DNA from: an uncultured Eubacteriales bacterium
GTDB lineage: Bacteria; Bacillota; Clostridia; Oscillospirales; QAKW01
Length of the DNA stretch: 5,064 bases
Assembly: GCA_934378025.1 (NCBI GenBank)
Contig: CAKRPM010000109.1
Location: 1 to 5,064, forward strand
Direction of reading: 5' to 3'
Shown here: positions 1-5,064 of the stretch, piece by piece
How the letters are laid out: each line of letters begins with the position of its first letter
How positions within the stretch are numbered: the stretch's first letter is position 1
Position numbers and translations under genes: made by a program
Notes under the pieces: model-generated
Database searches by the model: none
Told to the model about the DNA's origin: nothing
Seen by the model: the letters and a program-made list of their open reading frames with translations, nothing else

Positions 1-721
1 AAAGAAGTATATGATTGTCGGCAACGGATCCAATTTGCTTTTTGATGACGCCGCTTTTCATACGCCGATTATTAAAACAGATCGCTTGCTTCGGCAAGAA
101 AAAGACGGGGATTATTTTATCTTTGGCGCCGGTGTAAAGCTTGCTGCGGCGGCCGGTTTTGCCGCGGATCACGGGTATACCGGCATGGAGTTTGCCCAAG
201 GTATCCCGGGCAGCATCGGCGGTGCGGTTTATATGAACGCGGGGGCGTATGACGGCACTTTCGGAAATATTGTGGTAAAAACCAAGTATATTGACGCTAT
301 GGGAAAAATTTGTGAAACCACGCAGCATGATTTTTCCTATCGCCATACCGTTTTTACGGATACCGACTGTTTGATTTTGGAAACAACGGTACGTCTTTCG
401 CCGGGAGATCCTAGTGAAATTCGCGCCAAAATGGAAGATTTTGCAGAACGCCGTCGTTCAAAACAGCCGTTGAATTATCCGAGCGCGGGATCGTTTTTTA
501 AACGGCCGAGCGGCGCATTTGCCGGTCAGTTGATTGAGCAGTGCGGCCTGAAGGGAAAGCAAATCGGCGGTGCGGCAATCAGTGAAAAGCATGCCGGATT
601 TATCATCAATAAAGATCATGCAAGCTTTAAGGACGTTATTGCCTTGGCGGAAAGCGTTCAAAAAACCGTAAAAGAACAAACGGGCTTTACCTTGGAATGT
701 GAGGTTAAAATTATCCGTTAG
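1..721 (+). CDS. murB: UDP-N-acetylenolpyruvoylglucosamine reductase MurB, 5'-truncated by window edge
   Basis: MurB is the cytoplasmic FAD enzyme that uses NADPH to reduce UDP-GlcNAc-enolpyruvate to UDP-N-acetylmuramic acid, the second committed step of peptidoglycan precursor synthesis. The frame is open to the left edge (bases 2-10 encode KKY). The ATG at 11 is internal, because it sits inside the FAD-binding motif read here as YMIVGNGSNLL. Roughly 60-70 N-terminal residues are missing compared with the usual ~300. Counting from that ATG, the visible motifs are GNGSNLL (4-10), GIPGSIGG with YMNAGAYDG (64-82), the catalytic Tyr-Arg region YRHTVF (110-115), GSFFKRP with the proton-donor Ser (Ser161), GGAAISEKHAGFIIN (186-200), and the C-terminal catalytic Glu in CEVKII (Glu231). 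The short segment between YMNAGAYDG and YR, together with PSAGSFFKRP, resembles the Firmicutes type II enzymes. The protein ends directly after the last motif. The TAG stop overlaps the rapZ ribosome binding site. Confidence 0.96.
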   Translation, partial: KKYMIVGNGSNLLFDDAAFHTPIIKTDRLLRQEKDGDYFIFGAGVKLAAAAGFAADHGYTGMEFAQGIPGSIGGAVYMNAGAYDGTFGNIVVKTKYIDAMGKICETTQHDFSYRHTVFTDTDCLILETTVRLSPGDPSEIRAKMEDFAERRRSKQPLNYPSAGSFFKRPSGAFAGQLIEQCGLKGKQIGGAAISEKHAGFIINKDHASFKDVIALAESVQKTVKEQTGFTLECEVKIIR

Positions 722-728
722 GAGGTGG
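720..728 (+). promoter_or_regulatory. Ribosome binding site of rapZ, overlapping the murB stop codon
   Basis: AGGAGGTGG is a near-perfect anti-16S match. It begins inside the murB TAG stop (719-721), and its AGGAGG core ends 8 nt before the ATG at 734. This decides the rapZ start. The in-frame GTG at 725 lies within the Shine-Dalgarno sequence itself, so it is unlikely to be used. The overlap suggests that ribosomes finishing murB could re-initiate on rapZ. Confidence 0.85.
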
Positions 729-733
729 AAAGG

Positions 734-1588
734 ATGGAACTGATTATTATCAGCGGCATGTCCGGCGCGGGAAAATCCTGCGCGTTGCGCGCTTTTGAAG
801 ATATGGGATTCAGTTGTGTGGACAATGTGCCGCCCGAGCTGATTGAAAAATTTTCGGAAATTTGCACAACGCCCGGATGCAGCATTGACAAAATGGTTTT
901 GGTCGTGGACAGTCGATCGGCGGAACTGTTTTCAAAATTGCCGGGAGCGTTGGACACGCTGAAGGCGGGCGGTGTTCCTTATAAATTGCTTTTTTTGGAC
1001 GCCAGTGATGAGGTGTTGTTGAAACGCTATAAGGAAACGCGCCGCCGCCATCCTTTAATGCAGGCGTCTTCGGGATCGTTGTCAAAGGCAATTGCTCTTG
1101 AGCGGGAGAAAATCCAATTGGCGCGTAATCACGCCGATTTTATTATCGATACAACCTATCTTGCCAATAAAAAGTTGATGCAGCGTTTACGTCAGCTGTT
1201 CAGCGAAAGCAGCAATGACATGGAAATTACGGTCATGAGTTTCGGTTTCAAACATGGGATTCCCAATGATGCCGATCTGGTTTTTGATGTTCGCTGCTTG
1301 CCGAACCCTTATTATGTCGCAGCATTGCGAACAAAACGAGGCTATGACAAAGAGGTATATGATTACGTATTTCATCATGACGTTTCACTTCAACTTCGCA
1401 AAAAATTGGAGGATTTAATTTCGTTTTTACTTCCGCTGTATGCCGAGGAGGGCAAAACCAGCGTTGTCATTGCCTTCGGTTGCACCGGCGGACAGCACAG
1501 AAGTGTTGCATTTGCAGAATATTTTGCCGCCTTTTGCCAAAGTAAAAACTTTCATACCACACGCATCCACCGTGATGCCGATAAATAG
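734..1588 (+). CDS. rapZ: RapZ/YvcJ family P-loop nucleotide-binding protein (RNase adapter family)
   Basis: This cytoplasmic protein has 284 residues, the normal family length. The N-terminal P-loop domain has Walker A GMSGAGKS (8-15), the family motif CVDNVPP (28-34), a Walker B-like VVDSR (57-61), LFLDAS (86-91) and YKETRRRHPL (99-108). The C-terminal domain has FGFKHGIP (170-177), DLVFDVRCLPNPYY (181-194), GCTGGQHRS (249-257) and a final HRD (279-281). In E. coli, RapZ senses glucosamine-6-phosphate through this C-terminal domain and delivers the sRNA GlmZ to RNase E, which controls GlmS. In Bacillus the orthologue YvcJ binds and hydrolyses nucleotides and affects competence, and its RNA role is not established, so the adapter function here is inference. 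It sits between murB and whiA as in many Firmicutes, but the usual yvcK does not follow it. The chain stops three residues after HRD and has little basic tail. The start was chosen at ATG 734, not GTG 725, because of the ribosome binding site position. Confidence 0.96.
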   Translation: MELIIISGMSGAGKSCALRAFEDMGFSCVDNVPPELIEKFSEICTTPGCSIDKMVLVVDSRSAELFSKLPGALDTLKAGGVPYKLLFLDASDEVLLKRYKETRRRHPLMQASSGSLSKAIALEREKIQLARNHADFIIDTTYLANKKLMQRLRQLFSESSNDMEITVMSFGFKHGIPNDADLVFDVRCLPNPYYVAALRTKRGYDKEVYDYVFHHDVSLQLRKKLEDLISFLLPLYAEEGKTSVVIAFGCTGGQHRSVAFAEYFAAFCQSKNFHTTRIHRDADK

Positions 1589-1597
1589 AAGGAGGGG
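1589..1597 (+). promoter_or_regulatory. Ribosome binding site of whiA, supporting a TTG start
   Basis: AAGGAGGGG follows the rapZ TAG stop (1586-1588) immediately, and its GGAGG core ends 8 nt before the TTG at 1604. The frame upstream of this TTG is closed by that TAG. The only other codons between them are AAG, GAG, GGG, AGC and ATC, so TTG is the only plausible initiator that keeps the conserved WhiA N-terminus. Confidence 0.85.
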
Positions 1598-1603
1598 AGC
1601 ATC

Positions 1604-2488
1604 TTGTCGTTCAGCTTTGATACAAAAGAAGAACTTTGCCGCATAGAGGAAAAGCGTAGTGCGGCGATGTTGTACGGCATGATTTTATTTGCCGATAAGG
1701 TCAGTGCGGACAAGATGCAAATTACCTCTGAAAATGTGTTTGTAATCAACCGACTGGAGGCGCTGGCCAGTGCGCTTTTTGACCTTCATTTCTTGGTGGA
1801 TGAAAGTGCGTCGGCTTACACTGCGACGTTGACCGGCAATGCGCTAAAAACTGTTTTAACTGCATTTCACATGGATGCAAAGTCCGTTCAACTGCATTTT
1901 AATGCGGATATACTATCTGACGAGCATGACCGCGCCGCATTTTTACGCGGCATATTTTTAGTGGGCGGATCGGTCAGCAATCCATACACCGGATATCATT
2001 TGGAGCTGGTTTCGCATTATTATCGGATGAGTCAGGATTTGCTGCTGTATTTTAATGGATTAGGCTTTCCTTTTAAATCCGTTGTTCGGAAATCGCATTA
2101 TGTACTGTATATGAAGGACAGTACGGCTGTTGAACAGTTTTTATATATTATCGGCGCCAATCAATCGGCGTTTACTTTGGTAAACGCAAAGATTTATAAG
2201 CAAGTTCAAAATTATCATAATCGTTTGAATAATTGCGAAGAATACAATCGTGATAAATCAATGGACAAATGTATTGAGCAAATATTGGCGATCCGCCGGA
2301 TTATGGAGATGAATAAGTTTGCCGCTTTACCGGAAGATTTAAAAGCAGTCGCTGAGTTGCGTATGGAAAATCAGCGGGATTCTTTGGCGGCGCTTGCCGA
2401 AAAATCCGCCGGGCGGTTCAGCAAAGCCGGACTCAGCCGAAAACTTGCAAAACTCGTGGAATTTTCAGAAAAATTAACGGAGAAATAA
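1604..2488 (+). CDS. whiA: DNA-binding protein WhiA (sporulation/cell-division regulator family)
   Basis: WhiA joins a degenerate LAGLIDADG homing-endonuclease-like fold to a C-terminal helix-turn-helix and has no nuclease activity. In Streptomyces it acts with WhiB to activate sporulation-division genes. In Bacillus subtilis (YvcL) it influences cell division and chromosome segregation. The visible N-terminus is SFSFDTKEELCRIE (2-15). The LAGLIDADG-derived core includes FLRGIFLVGGSVSNP (113-127) and YHLELVS (131-137). IIGANQSAF (182-190), NRLNNCEEYN (206-215) and the LPEDLKAVAELR stretch (242-253) follow, and the HTH spans about 258-285 (LAALAEKSAG, then FSKAGLSRKLAKL). It has 294 residues, somewhat shorter than the ~315 of the Bacillus protein, with a shorter C-terminal tail. 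The N-terminus has Ser-Ala-Ala-Met (19-22) where many relatives carry a Cys-Cys pair. The start is TTG, the only non-ATG start among the three visible. It is spaced 15 nt from rapZ and 1 nt from dnaE, which implies co-expression. The family call is secure; the regulatory targets in this organism are unknown. Confidence 0.95.
   Translation: MSFSFDTKEELCRIEEKRSAAMLYGMILFADKVSADKMQITSENVFVINRLEALASALFDLHFLVDESASAYTATLTGNALKTVLTAFHMDAKSVQLHFNADILSDEHDRAAFLRGIFLVGGSVSNPYTGYHLELVSHYYRMSQDLLLYFNGLGFPFKSVVRKSHYVLYMKDSTAVEQFLYIIGANQSAFTLVNAKIYKQVQNYHNRLNNCEEYNRDKSMDKCIEQILAIRRIMEMNKFAALPEDLKAVAELRMENQRDSLAALAEKSAGRFSKAGLSRKLAKLVEFSEKLTEK
2479..2482 (+). promoter_or_regulatory. Ribosome binding site of dnaE, inside the whiA 3' end
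   Basis: GGAG at 2479-2482 lies in the last codons of whiA and ends 7 nt before the dnaE ATG at 2490. The whiA TAA (2486-2488) is separated from that ATG by one base. Translation of dnaE is therefore probably coupled to that of whiA. This site is weaker than the two upstream ones. Confidence 0.7.
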
Positions 2489-2489
2489 G

Positions 2490-5064
2490 ATGGATTTTGT
2501 ACATCTGCATGTTCATACCGAATACAGCCTTTTGGACGGTGCGGCCAAAATTGATGCATTGATCGAAAAGGCGCGTGCGCTTGGCCAAAAAGCGCTTGCA
2601 ATTACCGATCACGGTGTTATGTACGGCGTGATTGATTTTTATCTTGCGGCAAAAAAGGCGGGAATCCGACCGATTTTGGGGTGTGAGGTGTATACGGCGG
2701 CGCGCACGAGATTTGATAAAATGTATGAATTCGATGCGCAAAGCGGTCATTTAATTCTCTTGGCAAAAAACAATACCGGTTATGAAAATTTGCTGTACAT
2801 CGTTTCAAAAGCAAGCTTAGAGGGGATGTATTATAAACCGCGCGTGGATATGGACTTGCTTCGCGAACATTCCGAGGGGATTATTGCCTTATCCGGTTGC
2901 TTGGCCGGCGATGTTCAGCGGCTTATTCTTCAGGACAATTATCAAGCTGCCAAAGAAAAAGCACTGGAATATTCCGAAATTTTTCAGGACGGCTTTTATT
3001 TGGAACTTCAAAACCACGGCTTAAAAGAAGACGAGGCGGTCATCGAAGGGCTGGTACGCTTATCCGATGAAACGGGTCTGCCGTTGGTCGCCACCAACGA
3101 CGTACATTATATTGAGCCGGATGACGCGCGTATGCAGCAGGTTTTAATGTGTATTCAAACCAATAAAACCGTAAATGATCCAAATGCGATGTCGTTTGAA
3201 ACGGACGAGTTTTATCTGAAAAGCGGCGCGCAAATGCAAGCGCTTTTTTCCAAATATCCGCAGGCAATTCAAAATACGGCGGCCATTGCGCAAATGTGTA
3301 ATGTCGAAATCGATTTCAGCCATTATCACTTGCCGTCCTTTCCGTTAAAGGGCGATCATGCGGCGCATTTACGGGCGCTTGCATCCGAGGGGCTTCGTGC
3401 TCGTTATCCTCAAAATTATGCGATGTTTGAAAAGCGCTTATCCTATGAGTTGGACGTTATTGAAAAAATGGGCTACGTGGATTATTTTTTAATTGTTCAC
3501 GACTTCGTTCATTATGCCAAAACGCATGATATCCCCGTCGGCCCCGGCCGCGGATCGGCTGCGGGCAGTATTGTAGCTTATTGCCTGCATATTACCGAGG
3601 TGGATCCGATTCGATTTAATTTACTTTTTGAACGTTTTTTAAATCCGGAACGTATCAGCATGCCGGATATCGATATCGATTTTTGCATGGAAAAGCGCCC
3701 AAAAATTATCGAGTATGTTGTACAGAAATACGGCGCCGAAAATGTCGCACAAATCATTACATTCGGTACCATGGCTGCCAGAGCGGCGGTTCGTGATGTC
3801 GGACGGGCACTGGGCGTGCCTTATGCACTGGCCGATCGAACGGCAAAATTGATTCCTTTTCGTTTGGGGATTACATTAAAAGAGGCGCTGCGGGATTCAA
3901 GGGAACTGCAAACGCTTTATCAAACCGACCCGAAAATTCACGAACTGATTGATATGGCCATGCGGCTGGAAGGATTTCCGCGGCATGCCTCTACTCATGC
4001 GGCCGGCATTGTCATTACGCAGCAGCCGGTGTATCATTACGTGCCGGTTCAACTCAATGATAACAATGTCATCACACAGTTCCCGATGACAACGCTGGAG
4101 CAATTGGGACTGCTGAAAATGGATTTTCTAGGGCTGCGTAATTTAACGGTCATTCATGATACCGAACAATTGATTCGACAAACGGATGAAAATTTTTCCG
4201 TTTCAAAAATTTCTTTTGATGATCCAAAGGTCTTTTCAATGCTGTCGGCCGGAAAAACACAAGGCGTTTTTCAGCTGGAATCGGATGGGATTCGTCAGGT
4301 ATTAATGCGTTTGAAACCGCAATCCATTGAAGATATCATTGCCGTTATCTCGCTGTATCGTCCGGGTCCCATGGACTCTATTGACCGATATATTGAGGGA
4401 AAGTATCACCCGGAAAAAATTAAATATAAAGAACCTCGTTTGAAAGAAATATTGGAAACGACCAACGGCTGCATTGTGTATCAGGAACAAGTGATGCAAA
4501 TTGTGCGTCTTTTGGCGGGTTATTCATACGGCAGAGCCGATCTTGTGCGCCGTGCCATGGCAAAGAAAAAAATGGACGTCATGGAAAAGGAACGCAAAAT
4601 TTTCATCGACGGCTTAGAGGAAAACGGCAAGGTGGTCATTGAGGGATGCGTGCGCCGCGGCGTAAAAAAACGTGTAGCGGGCGCACTGTTTGATGAAATG
4701 ACAGAATTTGCAAAATATGCATTTAACAAATCCCATGCGGCATGCTATGCGTATGTGGCGTATCAGACGGCATATCTGAAATGTCATTATCCCGCTCAAT
4801 TTATGGCGGCGATGATGACAAGCGTCATGGATAATACGCCGAAATTGGCCGGTTATATTGAAGAATGTAAAAAGATGGGTTTGTCGGTGTTGTCCCCGAA
4901 TATCAATAAAAGTGAAGCGGGATTCAGCGTGAAAGAGGGGGGCGTGGTATTCGGACTTTCCGCCGTAAAAAATGTCGGCAAAAAATTTGCTCAAAATATT
5001 TCTCTTGAACGGAAAACAAACGGCGCTTTTTCGTCTTTTGTGGATTTTGTGCGTCGTATGGGGG
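2490..5064 (+). CDS. dnaE: DNA polymerase III subunit alpha, DnaE type, 3'-truncated by window edge
   Basis: DnaE is a family C DNA polymerase. The frame is open for 858 codons to the right edge with no stop or frameshift. Full-length relatives are about 1,100-1,170 residues, so the end of the fingers region, the helix-hairpin-helix and OB-fold parts and the clamp-binding region lie outside. The N-terminal PHP domain (about 1-270) starts HLHVHTEYSLLDG and keeps all nine expected metal ligands: His7, His9, Asp16, His41, Glu66, His87, Cys137, Asp204 and His206. The palm has GPGRGSAAGS (351-360), PDIDIDF with catalytic Asp395 and Asp397 (392-398), and the third Asp545 in LLKMDFLGLR. PRHASTHAAGIVI (498-510), GVFQLES (592-598) and SLYRPGPM (621-628) follow, then the fingers motif YAFNKSHAACYAYVAYQ (743-759). 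PolC is excluded because there is no inserted exonuclease domain and the domain order is DnaE-like. In Firmicutes, DnaE usually works beside PolC, for example in primer extension. Whether it is the main replicase here cannot be seen. Confidence 0.97.
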   Translation, partial: MDFVHLHVHTEYSLLDGAAKIDALIEKARALGQKALAITDHGVMYGVIDFYLAAKKAGIRPILGCEVYTAARTRFDKMYEFDAQSGHLILLAKNNTGYENLLYIVSKASLEGMYYKPRVDMDLLREHSEGIIALSGCLAGDVQRLILQDNYQAAKEKALEYSEIFQDGFYLELQNHGLKEDEAVIEGLVRLSDETGLPLVATNDVHYIEPDDARMQQVLMCIQTNKTVNDPNAMSFETDEFYLKSGAQMQALFSKYPQAIQNTAAIAQMCNVEIDFSHYHLPSFPLKGDHAAHLRALASEGLRARYPQNYAMFEKRLSYELDVIEKMGYVDYFLIVHDFVHYAKTHDIPVGPGRGSAAGSIVAYCLHITEVDPIRFNLLFERFLNPERISMPDIDIDFCMEKRPKIIEYVVQKYGAENVAQIITFGTMAARAAVRDVGRALGVPYALADRTAKLIPFRLGITLKEALRDSRELQTLYQTDPKIHELIDMAMRLEGFPRHASTHAAGIVITQQPVYHYVPVQLNDNNVITQFPMTTLEQLGLLKMDFLGLRNLTVIHDTEQLIRQTDENFSVSKISFDDPKVFSMLSAGKTQGVFQLESDGIRQVLMRLKPQSIEDIIAVISLYRPGPMDSIDRYIEGKYHPEKIKYKEPRLKEILETTNGCIVYQEQVMQIVRLLAGYSYGRADLVRRAMAKKKMDVMEKERKIFIDGLEENGKVVIEGCVRRGVKKRVAGALFDEMTEFAKYAFNKSHAACYAYVAYQTAYLKCHYPAQFMAAMMTSVMDNTPKLAGYIEECKKMGLSVLSPNINKSEAGFSVKEGGVVFGLSAVKNVGKKFAQNISLERKTNGAFSSFVDFVRRMG

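Noticed and set aside
11..13. ATG at 11 as the real start of murB
   Set aside because: It falls within the FAD-binding motif, and the N-terminal part of the FAD domain must lie upstream, so the gene is cut by the window edge.
725..733. GTG at 725 as the rapZ start, giving three extra residues
   Set aside because: This codon sits inside the AGGAGGTGG ribosome binding site, whereas ATG 734 has ideal 8-nt spacing.
1440..1646. 68-codon plus-strand frame overlapping the rapZ 3' end and whiA start
   Set aside because: It is out of frame with two well-supported genes and lacks a ribosome binding site or domain; it is a shadow.
1940..1984. Homing endonuclease or intein signature in whiA (LAGLIDADG-like motif)
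   Set aside because: The motif is the degenerate LAGLIDADG fold normal for WhiA, with the HTH in its usual place; there is no inserted intein or intron.
2433..2750. 105-codon minus-strand open frame across the whiA-dnaE junction
   Set aside because: It is antisense to the whiA HTH end and the dnaE PHP start, both strongly conserved, and it resembles no family I recognise.
2490..3299. A separate PHP-family phosphoesterase fused to a polymerase
   Set aside because: An N-terminal PHP domain is the standard architecture of DnaE, so this is not a new fusion.
4614..4994. 126-codon open frame on the minus strand opposite dnaE, the longest antisense frame
   Set aside because: It lies wholly inside the conserved fingers region of dnaE, has no recognisable domain, and is His/Phe/Arg-rich as expected from the antisense of this coding sequence.

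Overview
This window is an ordinary, densely packed piece of a Firmicutes (Bacillota) chromosome, most likely from the Clostridia. Four genes run head to tail on the + strand with almost no spacer: the 3' part of murB, complete rapZ (yvcJ), complete whiA, and the first 858 codons of dnaE. The gene order, the strong AGGAGG-type Shine-Dalgarno sequences, the non-ATG start of whiA and the clostridial look of WhiA and DnaE support this placement. The genus cannot be read from the sequence. The window is open at both ends: murB has lost its N-terminal coding part and dnaE runs off the right edge.

Layout: murB ends at 721. The rapZ start codon follows after 12 nt (734-1588), whiA after 15 nt (1604-2488), and dnaE after 1 nt (from 2490). 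Each junction carries a well-placed ribosome binding site, and no terminator or internal promoter was recognised, so the genes are probably co-transcribed. No stretch longer than 15 nt lies outside a gene. No RNA genes, mobile elements, CRISPR arrays or notable repeats were seen.

Functional theme: MurB makes UDP-N-acetylmuramic acid from the UDP-GlcNAc-derived enolpyruvyl intermediate. RapZ-family proteins are P-loop NTPases whose C-terminal domain, in E. coli, senses glucosamine-6-phosphate, an upstream precursor of the same pathway. WhiA is a DNA-binding protein linked to cell division and chromosome segregation in Bacillus and to sporulation in Streptomyces. DnaE is a replicative or lesion-tolerant DNA polymerase. 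The cluster therefore places envelope-precursor synthesis, amino-sugar sensing, division control and replication under shared transcription.

The points most worth a second look are the clean absence of yvcK (mgfK) between rapZ and whiA, the complete set of PHP-domain metal ligands in DnaE (which predicts built-in proofreading), and the fact that murB, rapZ and whiA share one reading frame separated only by single TAG codons. I did not find a convincing undescribed system.
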